64,000 nt of DNA from Paulownia fortunei (GCA_019321725.1 CM033105.1:11173632-11237631), one strand, 5' to 3'; positions 21,499 to 33,049 are shown, counted from the stretch's first letter. The notes: generated by a model from the letters alone, not told the origin. Numbers and translations are program-made.

Positions 21499-23123
21499 TG
21501 TTAAAGTAGTGCCCAACATGCTATTTGTAGATGTTGCATTGATATGTATGGAGGTTAATGAGTGGTTAACAAAAGATTCGTCACTTATTTTGTAGAACAA
21601 GTGAATCTCCTCTGTTTTCATAATTCATGACTTAGAAGTCCTTGGCCAAGGCAAGATGAAAATTAGATGGGAGTTTTCTAACGATTCATCATGATTCATT
21701 AAAACTTGAAATAAAATTATAGTTATTGAATAATTAGGGTTTTGACTATTGATCCATGCCCTAGACTCAATCGGGAGATTAGTTGATGGAAAGACCTTAT
21801 GTGTATGATACTCATAATTGAAATAGGTTCACTCGCTATTTCACCTAAGCTTAGGTAATCATGATACACTTGCTAGGTGTTTCCCGTGACTTGTGAGGTT
21901 CATGAAATTAAGGAATTAATTTCAAGTGGACTAATTAATTAGGTTAATTAATCAAAATAATTATTATTATTCATAAGTTGTAAATATTGTAAGCCCACTG
22001 CTAGCTTAGTTGTGAACTTAAAGGGTGACACACAATTTGAGATGGAACATTTCTAATTTAGAAATTAATCCAAAGGGTTGGATTCAATTAATTAATAGAG
22101 ATTAATTTATTAGGGCTTAAATTAATTCAAGGAGTTAAATTAATTATTCAATTAAATAATTAAATTATTTAATTGGACCTAATAAGTTTAATGAGCCCAA
22201 TTGGAATGAAATAATTATTTGATTGGATCAAATTAATTGTGTAGTCCATAAATTAATTGTTAAAATAATTTACTTAATTAAATAATTAAATTATTTGATT
22301 GGGTCTAATTTGATTAGATGGGCTAGATGGAATTAATTAATTTGGGTAAGATAATTAATTGGATTAATTGTGGAATTTATTTTTAAGTCCAAGCCTAATT
22401 CACATAAGCTTATTAGGAGAGGCCCATGAAGGTGGTTGAAAAATGATGGAAAGTCAAGAGTTTGAAATTCCTGGGTAATCTTAAATATCATTGAAAGATA
22501 TGAAATAGATAAAATTGGAAGAAGTTTGGATGAACCAAAATATCTTCCAAACAATTAAAAGGAGACACAAAATACTAAGAGTAGGACTCTTAAAATTTGT
22601 TGTCCCCTATAAATACACCATGGCAGAAATAAGGATGAATAATCATCCTATAATTTTCGGACATATAGAAATAAATCAAAGAAAAATTATTTTCTTCATG
22701 CGTCCTTTTTCTCCTAAAATTCCATCTTTAGGTATTAATTCTTTTATCATAAGTTGATAACTTGAATTAATATTTTCTATATACACTCCATCAACTAGAT
22801 TAGAAATGAAATCTGAATTGCTAGTAGAATTTTGATTTTTTGTTCTTGTTCAAAGTGTGGACTACTTTAGAGGAAAGATGTCTGAATCCCTATAAATCAA
22901 ATTCAGAAAAAGGGCTAGTAATGGATTGTTCATACCCTATGATAACCAAAGTGCATAGAAAGGTATAAATCAAAACTGTAATTATTTTACTACAACTATT
23001 GGAAATTATGAGATCGTTATAAATCACATCGGATCTAGGGTATTGCTATAATTATTATGGTAAGATGTTTTTAAAATTTTTAATTTTCCACTGTGTATAC
23101 CCCGAGATCACGCGAACCCAACA
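21499..23123 (+). repeat. 3' LTR of copia J, with U3 deletion (1625 bp)
   Basis: The LTR runs from TGTTAAAGTAGTG to CGAACCCAACA. After 32 bp it jumps to the sequence found at 9841 in the 5' LTR, so about 520 bp of U3 is missing, including the GGGGCATG and GGTGATCATGG blocks shared by the other copia LTRs. By eye, roughly 20 differences occur in the first 270 aligned bases after the deletion, mostly transitions. Confidence 0.9.
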
Positions 23124-24142
23124 TAATATGATCTATACGAATCCATAGAACACAAACTAGAACAAGTTTTTACCCTTTCAAGCTTGGAAATCATTGATTT
23201 TGAAGTTTAATTATAATCTAATCAAGTTATATTCTTGTTTAAAGTTTCTTATGATAAATTTATGATATATTGGATGGTTACATGATTTAGCATCTTTTTG
23301 TATTATTGATAACTCAAACGGGATACACTTGAAGATAAAACCAAGCTAGATAAGCTAGTTTCTAGCAAAATTGATGCCCTTAAAAATATGATTTATTTAA
23401 TTGTTTCTTTTAATTTTGTAATGTTTATAGTATTTAGAAGTACATATAAATGGTCATGAACAGTAGTAACTAGGTTGACTATTTAGTCGATTGAACTAAT
23501 GTAAGTTAGAACTGAGTTTATGCCATGTTTAATTTAGATGTTTTGGATTTTGTTCTTGATTTAGGGACTATCCTTTATATAATGTTTGAATTATTAGTTT
23601 ATATGGAGTATGTATTGTTTTTGAAGTCATGTAATTGATATGAAATTGTTTACGAAAGATTGAAAAGTGTATATGATTTAAATTAGATTAGATTTTCAAC
23701 ATGTTATGTGATTGATTGAAAGGATACTGAAAGGTATATGATTTGATTAAGTTAGGCCTTTAGCATATCCTATCTTCCAAATTAGCCTTTTCACTTCATA
23801 ACACAAAGCGGATGTGAAGTAAGTTGAAATTTTCATTTGTTCGATCACAAGAATCATATAAAGTTATCTATGCGTTGAAGTGATTGTTGTTATTTAAATA
23901 TGATATAGAGTTTGATGCATTCATGAAGCATGATACCATTAAAAATGATAATGAGGTTTTTGAAAATGAAGTATAGTACTTGATTAATGGTCGGATAGGC
24001 AAGGGACGCGGGTGAGACTGATGGACCCAACAAAGGTGGTAAATACTTGAGGTTGAAAAACTGAGATAGAAAAGCCACAATGAATGAGATGAATACGGTT
24101 AATACATGAGGTTGAAAAATGAGTATGGAAACCCCATGTTTT
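23124..24142 (+). repeat. Chromovirus-type LTR, right part
   Basis: This continues the LTR cut at 9287 and aligns with 36820-37850 in the intact LTR (shared GAATCCATAGAACACAA start; AAGGGACGCGGG near 24000). The last 560 bp of the LTR, including its 3' end and any PBS, are absent. At about 24142 the sequence becomes copia leader. A deletion running from within this LTR into the copia leader would explain this. Confidence 0.82.
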
Positions 24143-25383
24143 TGCCCAACACAATTTTACCCATATTTGCTTGATATAGAATTTTAACAATTTTTAAACT
24201 TAACTTTCAAGTGAGGGTTCATTTTATAATTCCAAGATCTCATCTTATTAGTTTGTTTATTTATTATTACCCTATCCTAATGATATAAGCATCATCAATA
24301 GGAAAATATTAAATAAACCTATGCATCCATATAACATACCTACGCAATATAGGGATGATTGTGGGCCATATCCTATGCGATCTACTTGAGCCAAAATGGA
24401 TCTTGGCCAGTCTAAGGAAAGCAATTTAACTGACATATTGATTCTATCTATTACATGAATATATCACCCATACATTCATGGGCCTTTATTCATTATTTTT
24501 CTCCACCTTACTCCTTCTTGTCAAATAAAAATAAAATCCTCACAATCTAATACTATTGTCATTACAAAAGCTATTCCTAACAAGAAACCTTGGAATTTCT
24601 TCCAATGGGAGATTCATAGGAGGAAGGAAGAATTTACATTCAGAGTAAAATAGACAAAATACGAGACTCGCATGCCTCATTTTAATTAAAACCCAAAAAT
24701 ATTCAAACCATGCATTCACAATGCATATAAAAATATCCATACATTGGTCTAGGCTCTATGATCCACTCTAGCATACATGCCTAATTTGTACATCTCATGT
24801 AATAAATTTAAAGCATGTAAATTTATCCATTTTCATGTGCTGATTTTTTGATTCGAGATAAATAACTTCTGGATATTTATAGAAATACCTTTTTATAAAT
24901 TTTAAAATTAATAATTAATTTTAAAAATTGAATGAACCAAAACTATGTAACATTTACATGAAAAGTATAAAACAAATTAAAAACTACCCAACTGTGCCGC
25001 GACCCTTCGAAGATTTTTCCAATCGGGCAAGCTTTGCACCTACATCTTGGGCTTCGCCAAAGCATTGACAAGCTTCGTGCCATGGCCGCCCCTATGTAGT
25101 GCCACGATGCTAAGTGGAATATCCACTCGTACCATAATGCCTACGGGTGGCGCTGTGGTGCCAGTCTCACAACTGCAATAATAACATATAGAATTCTAGC
25201 CCGTTTATGACATCCAACGTTAATTGTTTTCATTCAATTCTTAATTTCATTGTTTAATATATTTATCCCAATTAAAATTGTATAAAATGAATTTATCACA
25301 CATAAAAATATTTATTCATAAAATTTTCATCATATGAATTCAACAAATATATTCATAGAGATGTCAGGGTGTTGTAACCTTGG
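24143..25383 (-). other. Copia I leader, minus strand
   Basis: Reversed, it aligns with both parts of J's leader: the stretch at 24143-24200 with J near 16690-16740, 24330-24520 with J near 16390-16560, and 24780 onward with the PBS-proximal leader. This confirms that the Tat fragment and 12081-12659 are extra in J. No coding sequence is visible. It is probably the leader of H, whose pol is at 5366-8327. Confidence 0.75.
24985..25180 (-). other. GC-rich patch in copia I leader
   Basis: A GC-rich segment of about 195 bp, with TTCGAAG, GGCGAAGCCC (minus strand) and GGCACCACAGCGCC, starts about 215 bp after the PBS and is flanked by AT-rich leader. It is in the same position as the patches in G and J, with no evident sequence identity. 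Confidence 0.55.
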
Positions 25384-25394
25384 ATCTGATACCA
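25384..25394 (-). other. Primer binding site of copia I
   Basis: The minus strand reads TGGTATCAGAT, one base after the LTR end. It is an initiator-methionine tRNA type PBS with one change from TGGTATCAGAG. Confidence 0.8.
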
Positions 25395-25395
25395 C

Positions 25396-27507
25396 TGGTG
25401 GGTTCACAAAATCGAGAGACTTTACACAACAAAAAATTATTTTTTTAAAAAAAATACATAACAATTTATACATTAAGTACTAGATTTGATGTGATTAATC
25501 AATTACACCTGAATATTTCATTTAATAGAAACCGAAAGAGATTTTGAGAATATACCTTTTAAAAGCACTTCTGCTGATGACGTTGATCGGAATAATTCAA
25601 ATCGTGGTCTAAGTTATAAATCAATTCGCTGGAGGAATCCAAGTGTCTTTTCTTTGATAATATCCACAAGACAAGCAGGATCATAGTTTCGATAGTTTTG
25701 CTAGTAAATATCAAAATCTTGTTTCTAACCTAGAATATTTAGGAGCATGATTAATTCCAATATCAACTTGTGATAAAAGAATTAATCTAACAATCAAGTG
25801 GTCTGGTACCAATTCATTGAAACTAAACTTGTCCAGAAAAATAGGGAAGAAGAAAATAATTTTCTACACTAGAGAGGGGGAGATTTTTCTAGCTTTGTAA
25901 GCTCTGAAAATCATCCCATTTGAGGAGTATTTATACACCTTGAAGTCTTGACCTAATTTCATTAGATCTATATGTCCTTCCATATTTATCTCTTCTTTGT
26001 TTCTATCTAAAACTTATCTTGGATAGTTTTCTATTAAGAGTCAAAGTCTTAATTATTCTTATCCAAGACATAGAGTCTTTAATTTACAATTAAAGACCAC
26101 CATGAGCCTCTCCTACGAGCCCATAAATTATTGGGCTCTCCAATTAATTAATCTATATTAATTAATTAAGCCCAATCAAATTGGTTCTAGTGGACTAACT
26201 ATTTAAATATGCCTAATATAAATAATCCCATTATTTATATTAGTTAAATCAATTTAACTCCTAATTTAATTTAAAGTCTATTAATTTATTGATCCAATCA
26301 ATTCATTAATTACTCCCAAAAAGCCCCTATCTTAATGAGGTCCAATTAAATTCCCTTATTATTTAAATAGTTGAATTAATTTAACTTTTAAATTAATTCA
26401 AGCTCCAAGTTAATTAATCTTCATTAATTAACTTGATCCAACTCACCAGATTTTATTTTAGATGTAAGTGATCTATTTCATTTTGTGTGTGATCTATTAG
26501 ATTCACAACTAATCTAGCAGTGGAGCAACTATTGCAACTTAGTGAATATATAAAATATATTTTGATTAATTAGAATCCAATTAATTAATCCATCTTAGAA
26601 TTAACTCCTTATTTCCAAAAACTCACAAGTTAAGGGAAGCACCTAGAAGTGCATCATGACTACCTAGTCTTAGGTGAATTAGCTAGTAAACCTATTACTA
26701 TTACGAGTACCATGCAAGTATGTTCCTTCTGTCAACTAATCTCGTGATTAAGTCTAGAACATGAATCATTAGACGAAACCCTATCTGACTTAATTACTAT
26801 GATTTCATTTCCAGTCACATGGACTTCTGACGAATTATTTGAAAACCCTATCTATATTCATCGTGCTCAGTTGGAGACTTTTGAGTCAAGGACCATGAAA
26901 TGCATGGGAGATTCACCTATTCTACTAGATAGGTGACCGATCATTTGTTGGCCATTCATCCATACATGAAGATCATATACTTAACATAAACCCATAGTGA
27001 TTGTCATGTAATTGGTAAATATATTAAAACTTATGATATCATGCACAAGGTTACTAATTCATGTACTATGATAACCAAAAAAGTTTTTATTCAACAAACA
27101 ACATTTCTATTTGAGAATTTTCCACAAGCCTGTTCGATGTACTTGTTCCCCAATAAGTACTCGAACATGTGTACTACCATCCCTATACTAATGCCTATGG
27201 AGCGAGACATCATTCTTTCGAGCATGCAACATGTACACTAGTCTTTATGGGCTTATTGTTGTCCCATCTCAATGAACCCATGACTCAAAACTAATTAAGA
27301 CCAAAGCTATAGAGGTATATTCTATGATCACCATCATATGCTCGACCATGACCCGTAGCTAATTATGGTCTAGGGGCTTTATATAATTGACTAAATACAA
27401 TTAATAATAAGTAAAATGCCAATTTTTATTAACAAATTTCAAATAATACAATTTTTACAAGTGTATAATAGCAGCTACTAATTAGCTCGCTGGCCACTAC
27501 TCAAACA
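25396..27507 (-). repeat. 5' LTR of copia I (2112 bp), probably of H
   Basis: On the minus strand it starts TGTTTGAGTAGTGGCCAGCG at 27507 and ends CCCACCA at 25396. The start shares CGAGCTAATTAGTAG with H's 3' LTR at 4941-5350. It contains the conserved copia U3 blocks (near 27300-27360) and a TATA box at 25928-25935. Right of it lies the pol of another copia lineage (F), so it inserted there or was joined by deletion. Confidence 0.87.
25928..25935 (-). promoter_or_regulatory. TATA box of the I LTR
   Basis: TATAAATA on the minus strand, in the context GTGTATAAATACTCC, is equivalent in LTR position to the J TATA box. Confidence 0.5.
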
Positions 27508-29440
27508 CAAATGTCTTGTCTTGTACACTACATGTCATACTTAAGGATGCCTACTAGTGATGCATAGAAAATGTCTCTATCTTATCAATATAAGATGCCT
27601 GAGGCAATGCCAACATTATGTTCTTGCGAATATGAATCCCAAGAATATAATTTTAATCGCAAGAATATAATTTGCTTCTTCTAAATCTTCAATCTGGAGT
27701 TGCTTGGCTAGCCAGTTCTTGATATTAGATAATATTTCTACCTCATTCTCAATGAGTAGAATATCATCTATATAAAGTACCAAGGAGACCACTTTCTTGT
27801 CTTTGATGTACTTGTATATACAAGGTTCATCTATATTTTGATCAAAACCATAAGATTTAATTATCTCATCAAATCTTAGATTCCATGATCTAGAAGCTTG
27901 TTTTACTCCATAAATGGACCTTAGAAACTTGTAGACTTTATGCTCTTGGCCTTGTACTATGAAACCCTATGGCTTTATTTACCATATCTTATAATCTAAG
28001 CTCGTAGATATGGAGAGTAGTATGTGCATGGATTTAAGCATGGTCACAGGCGAGAAGGTTTCATAATAATCAAGTCCCTTCGCCACTAGCTTTGCTTTGA
28101 AAGTCTCTACTTTTCCATCCATACCTCTCTTCCTCTAGAAGAATCATTTACACCCACTGGGCCTGATATCCTCAAGTGGATCAATAAGCTCCTAAACAAA
28201 ATTGGGGTACATAGACTCTATTTCTTGGTTCATAGCCTATTGCCATTGCTCTCTATCAGGATCTTCCATTGCATGCTTTAATGTCAATGGATATCCTCAT
28301 TATTATCATAGATGGTAACTTATACCTCTCCATCCTCTCTGTAGTGTGCTGGTGGTCTAAAACACCTCCCAGTACTTTGAGATTGGATGACATTCTAATC
28401 AGAATTGGTGGTCATCTGGGTATGTTTTCCAACAACTCTTGTTGCTTGTAGTCTAATCTCATCAAAAAGTAACTCCTATAGTACAACTTTACTGCGAGGT
28501 TTAAAATTTATCATATATTTTTCTATTAAATGTGGCATTTACCAACATAATTACCTTTTTATCTTAAGGATTATAAAATAAACCTTGTCTTGTACATTTG
28601 GGGTATCCCACAAATAGACACACTTTTGATCGTGGTTACAACTTTCTAGTATTTCCTTTAAGCATATGTGCGGGACACCCCTTTATGCGGAACTGACATA
28701 AAGTAGGTTTACTACATTTCCACAACTCTAAGGGTATCTTTTTAATAGACTTGGATGATACTATATTTAAAATGTACATCACAATTTGTAGTGCATAATC
28801 CCAAAATGAATCTGGCAATGAAGAGTAGCTGATCATGGACCTCACTATATCAACTAAAGTTCGACATCTCCTCTCAACAACACCATTTTGCTGAGGAGTT
28901 CTAAGTGTTGTGAGTCGGTATAAAATACCATACTCTAGCATATAGTCCTTGAACTCAATATCAACATACTCACCTCTTCAATATGATCTTAGAGATTTTA
29001 AGGATTTACCTTATTGCCTTTCAGCCTCTACTTGGAGTGCTTTAAACTATCCAAAAGTTCCAAATTTCCTTTGCATTAGGTAAACGAAACCATATCTTGA
29101 ATAATCATCAACAATTTTGATGAAATATTCATAACCACCTCTAGCTTGTATGGTCATAGGACCACAAACATCAGTATGAACAAGCTTAAGTGGTTCTTGG
29201 ACCTTTTAGCCCTTTCCAATAAAAGGTCTCTTAGTTACTTTACCTTCTAAACAAGATTCACAAACAGGAAGAGTGCTAACTTTTAGCTTTCTTATAGGAC
29301 AATCCTTTACTATCCTATCTAGATTAAGTGTCAAGGATACGTTTTATCCTCTTGAGAAACATTTTGCCTCTTATGCTTAGGATGTTCTACTTTAAACATT
29401 TCAACATTAAGTAGTGGTTGTTCACCGGGATTTAAAACAT
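27508..29440 (-). pseudogene. Copia F pol: integrase and RT, separate lineage
   Basis: From right to left the minus strand gives GAG-pre-integrase remnants (about 29200-29440), the integrase core (28636-29200, with TPQQNGVVERR carrying the catalytic Glu near 28880), the integrase C-terminus (PLELWKCSKPT, FRIKGCPAH near 28690), a linker, and RT with intact YIDD at 27763-27774. RT is cut at 27508 by the I LTR, so RNase H is missing. The protein differs clearly from G, H, J, D and E, so it is another copia lineage. Stops are frequent. Confidence 0.82.
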
Positions 29441-29699
29441 AAAGTCCATTATCCATCTTTACATGACAATATCTAAATCATGTCTAGAAATAATAATCTC
29501 ATTATTAGAAAAAGAAATACCAAATAATTGTTCTTGCAACTTGGAAATAGAAATTAAATTTCTATGAAAACTAGGTATGGAATAAACATTGTCAAAACTA
29601 AATATGTATTCCTAAAATTTAGATGGACAACTCCTACTACTTTTGCTGAAACCAGGGCCCTATTTCCAACTCTTGTCATGAATGTCCATTCGGCAAGCT

Positions 29700-30135
29700 C
29701 CTTAGAAGAACTAAGTTTCTATAGAGTATAACAAACATGATTAGTGGCTTCCGAATCATGTATGTAGGATGACGAATCAATTTCCACCAAACAAGCCTGA
29801 TGAACCTGTAAATCATATTTACCTCTCTTCTCCTTCTCAAGCTCGGAAAGATACTTTAGATAGTTTTTCTTCCAATACCCCTTCATTCCATAATAGAAAC
29901 ATTTTCCTTTGGGTTTTTTCTCAGAATCATTCTTCTTCTTGCATTTGGGACCCTTCTTTTTTGTCTTTTTGGATTGAGTCCCGGAACTTCCCTTTTGATT
30001 CTTCCTCTTCCTACCATTATTTGAGGCCTCACCTTCTTTAGCCTTTTCGATGGAAATGGCTTCGAAGGTTTGCAACTCATTAAGCAATTGAGTCATATCA
30101 TAACTCAACTTGTTCATAACATAGTTGCTGCAGGA
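29700..30135 (-). pseudogene. Copia F gag C-terminus and protease start
   Basis: A 132-codon frame (29719-30117, minus) shows LNELQTFEAIS typical of late Gag, a Lys-rich basic stretch (about residues 28-65), a degenerate zinc knuckle CFYYGMKGYWKKN (second Cys is Tyr, and His is replaced), then the protease site HDSEATNHVC, where D-S-G has become D-S-E. The frame continues a few codons upstream of its first Met (30117), so the true start is lost. Right of about 30135 the sequence switches to an Athila-like RT. Confidence 0.78.
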
Positions 30136-30164
30136 AAGCTAGTGTGAGTGATTATAAAATCGTA

Positions 30165-30840
30165 CTCACTTAGGTATGCTCATTGCCATCATGCACAACT
30201 AAAAGTTAATGGGGCCATTGCACAAATTAGAAATCATCCGTCTGAAAGCAAAAATGCCATAAGGACATGGGAAGGTGGTCTTTTCTTGGTCCTTAAGTGC
30301 TGTAGAAATTTTATTATATCCGGAATAACCATCAAGGAAATAATAATAAGAATGACCAGCTAAACATATTAAACATTTGATCAATAATGGGCAAAGGGAA
30401 GTGGCCTTTTTTAGTAGCTTTATTTAACTTCCTATAATTCATGCGCACATGCCAAATAGTAATAATTCTAGCATGAATAAATTCTTTATTTTTATTTTCT
30501 ACCATAGTTATCTCATATTTCATAGTTACAACTTGCACAGGACTTACTCAAATGCTATCAGAAATAGGACAAGTAATACTTGCATCGAGTAGTTTCAAAA
30601 CCTCAGCTCTTACCCCCTCTTTTGTATTGGGATTGAGTTAATGTTGATGCTCCAACAATGGCTTATAGCTTTCCTCTATCAAGATCTTGTGCATGCAAAT
30701 GGATAGACTAATACCTTTGATTTCAGCAACAAACCATCCCAACATTGTCTTATGGTCTCTCAACACTCTCAATAGCTTCTTTTCATTTTCATCATTCAAA
30801 CAGCAAAAAAAATAATAGGAATAGTAGAAGATTTGGTTTT
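30165..30840 (-). pseudogene. Athila-like Ty3/gypsy RT fragment
   Basis: Minus-strand pieces in two frames give, N to C, LRDHKTMLGWFVAEIKGIS (about 30760), a SICMHKIL motif, then AEVLKLLDASI (about 30590), MNYRKLNKATKKGHFPLPIIDQM (broken here near 30430) and FLDGYSGYNK near 30320. It ends after a decayed NGPINF-stop-LCMMA segment near 30200. Motif wording is typical of the Athila branch. The YxDD box and everything after it are missing. It has no LTR and no tie to its neighbours. Confidence 0.78.
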
Positions 30841-31085
30841 TTAATTGAATATATCAATTTTAAATTTGTTACACAATTACTGTAAATTTGGGGGTATTTA
30901 ATTTTCTAAGCAAAGTTGCTAACTGGGTTAGTGACTTCAACAAAAGTCACCACCTAAGGTGGTTACTAATGAATTTATTCATTGACAGAATGGTGTCAGC
31001 CAAGGCAGTTGTCACTAACTTAGGTAGCATTGCTGACATTATTGATAGGATAATAGTAGTTGCTACCCGAGTAGCCTCATCATTA
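30841..31085. other. Unassigned 245 bp with short inverted repeats
   Basis: This lies between the Athila-like RT and a copia RNase H scrap. It contains the palindrome CCACCTAAGGTGG near 30950 and nearby AGTGACTT/AAAGTCAC arms. A frame of 77 codons crosses it, but it has no family resemblance and runs on into copia sequence. The origin is unknown. Confidence 0.35.
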
Positions 31086-31471
31086 GTTGCTGACATTCCA
31101 ATGATCTCTCTGATCAAGTGATGTTACCTCATTATCTGCTTGGATCTTTATAAGATCTTAGCTTCTTTGCTTGCGCAATGACCCAATTGTTATCACAGTA
31201 AATCATAACTGGATCAACAATGGATGGAACTACATCCTTCTAGATCTATCTCTATATATATTTATTCATAGGATAAAAGATGCATCTCCCAAGTCCTTCA
31301 TGAAAATTATTTTGACAACCAAGTTCTCGTTTACTGCAATATCCCACATTATTCCTAATGAGTAGGATGTCATCAACGTAGAGCACAACAAATGTAACTG
31401 CCCTCTCACTAACCTTTTTGTAGATACATGATTCATCTAGGTTCTTATGAAAATCAAATATTTTGATTATT
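31086..31471 (-). pseudogene. Copia RNase H/RT scrap, internally deleted
   Basis: Reversed, it starts as copia RT near the YVDD box (31371-31382 region) and jumps at about 31236 into the end of RNase H (CDNN near 31195, ready match to 62000-62060 of E). About 570 bp present in E is missing. It resembles the E/G subfamily more than H. At 31472 it abuts the truncated LTR of chromovirus A. Confidence 0.8.
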
Positions 31472-31619
31472 TTAAAAATGATTCAAGTTCTTTATCTTAT
31501 AGCTAAGAATGGGAACTTTTATTAAAAACCATAACTCTAGTAAAGATGAAAAATTAACATTTCTTGACTTAACTGTATCAGTTTGTTTAGGCTCTGCAGT
31601 TAGGTTAAGGGGTGTTACA
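31472..31619 (+). repeat. 5' LTR remnant of chromovirus A (148 bp)
   Basis: It is identical to 38262-38409 except for two transitions. It ends TGTTACA before the PBS. The preceding about 2150 bp of LTR, including the promoter, are missing and replaced by copia sequence, so this copy cannot be transcribed from its own 5' LTR. Confidence 0.92.
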
Positions 31620-31624
31620 GTTTG

Positions 31625-31637
31625 TGGTATCAGAGTG
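31625..31637 (+). other. Primer binding site of chromovirus A
   Basis: TGGTATCAGAGTG, five bases after the LTR end, is of the initiator methionine tRNA type, as in many plant gypsy elements. Confidence 0.85.
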
Positions 31638-31822
31638 GAGGTTTAGTCGTTCCTGTAGACAGAAGAAGGCATATGAACACATCCTGGCTGGGAAACTTGG
31701 TCAATTACATGTTTATTTGCTTTTATGTTTATTTGATTATATTTCATTCCATGTTATTGTCATGATTATGCATTTATTATTGGCGAATGAATGGAATGAG
31801 ACTGGGCAATGCATATCAGGTC

Positions 31823-32690
31823 ATGGCACCAAAAAGGAAGACAATGGATGATCATGAGGGTAATCATAGTGTGGTGGATAATTTGACTGATCTCATTCAA
31901 CAACAAACTAGAATGCATGGTGAACAGATACAACAATTGCTAGATATGCAACAAAGAACCCAAGAACAGAATCAGCGCCTTCCTCCACCACAAGCTCGAC
32001 AGGATCCTTCACAGGCTGTATATGAGAAGTTTAGAAAGATGGAACCGGTTGATTTTAATGGTGGGTCTGATCCCATGGTTGCAGAGGAATGGGTGAAATC
32101 TTTGGACACTATCTTTGACTACATGCGAATTGATGATGCTGAGAAGGTACTCTGTGCAATTTTCTTGTTGAAGAAGGATGCTAGAACTTGGTGGGAAGGA
32201 GCTAAACTTGCAGTGAATATGGAAGAACTAACTTGGGAGAGGTTTAAAATAATCTTTTATGATAAGTATTTCACCAGGGATGCTAGGTCACTCAGAGTAA
32301 AGGAATTCTTGGAGTTAAAACAAGGAGCGATGTCTGTATGTGATTATGTGAGAAAATTTGAACAGGGTTGCAAGTATGTGCCATACATTGCCAGAGACAA
32401 CAAAAGAAGCAAGTATTCACTCCAAGAAATCTAAACCAGTGGAAGAAAGGAGAGCAAAAATTAAGCCAAGGGAATGAAAAGCGTCCTAGAGTTGGACAGA
32501 CTTCTTCTACAATTGAAAGGCCTAAATGTACTAAGTGTGGGAAGAATCATTTTGGGGAATGCTATAGTGGTACTAATCGTTGCTTTAAGTGTAAAAAGCA
32601 TGGACATATAGCAAAGGATTGCCCAACAGTACAGGGGAAAGTTCAGGGGAGAGTGTATGCAATGACACAAGAACAAGCTGATGCAGATGC
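31823..32690 (+). pseudogene. Chromovirus A gag
   Basis: The start at 31823 ([10 protein letters not shown]) is chosen because B's gag begins with the same residues at 41542; an in-frame Met lies upstream at 31787. The retrotransposon Gag domain spans about residues 75-190 ([14 protein letters not shown], WWEGAK, FYDKYF). A 148-bp deletion after 32399, relative to B, shifts the frame and ends it at a stop at 32432. The second frame carries two zinc knuckles: CTKCGKNHFGEC near 32530 and CFKCKKHGHIAKDC near 32583. Without the deletion Gag and protease would be continuous. Confidence 0.9.
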
Positions 32691-33030
32691 TTCCGTACTC
32701 ACAGGTACTATTTTAATTTTTGGATACCTGCAATTGCATTGATAGATTCTGGATCTACGCATTCATTTGCATCATGTGCATTTGTGAGAAAATTGGGCAT
32801 TACACCAGATTTATTAAAAGTAAGGTATAGTGTGACTGTTCCATCTGGGGAAGAGATGGATTCCAACCAAATGTTAAGGGCTTGTTCTATTCAGATTAGT
32901 GATAGGACTCTCTATGCAGATCTTGTTGTTTTACCGATGCCAAATTTTGAGGTTATTCTAGGTATGGATTGGCTTACCAAATATCATGCAACAATTGATT
33001 GTAATAAAGAAGATTGTGATTTTTCAGCCA
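32691..33030 (+). pseudogene. Chromovirus A aspartic protease
   Basis: A one-base loss near 32722 breaks the frame just before the active site. The next frame, from 32739, holds IDSGSTHSFAS with intact D-S-G, and then VILGMDWLTKY near 32960, the usual protease C-terminal motif. A one-base gain near 33010 breaks the frame again. The protease would cleave the Gag-Pol polyprotein in a working element. Confidence 0.88.
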
Positions 33031-33049
33031 CCTGGGGAAGAACAGTTTA

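Larger units (their letters stand above)
9288..23123 (+). mobile_element. Copia element J, complete LTR to LTR, with insertions
   Basis: J is a plus-strand Ty1/copia element with 5' LTR 9288-11432, PBS 11434, long leader, gag, protease, integrase, RT, RNase H, PPT and 3' LTR 21499-23123. It sits inside a gypsy LTR: the sequences on both sides join to match the LTR at 36111. Flanking pentamers TAATC (9283-9287) and TAATA (23124-23128) agree at four of five bases, a plausible decayed target duplication. A Tat-type gypsy fragment lies in the leader and an unknown insertion lies in RT. The coding region is full of stops. Confidence 0.9.

Noticed and set aside
29769..30041. Plus-strand frame opposite copia F gag
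   Set aside because: It is a shadow of the Lys-rich gag segment, which reads as Ser/Phe-rich on the other strand.
30888..31121. 77-codon plus-strand frame as a possible host gene
   Set aside because: It has no recognisable domain and runs into reversed copia RNase H sequence, so it does not behave as a gene.
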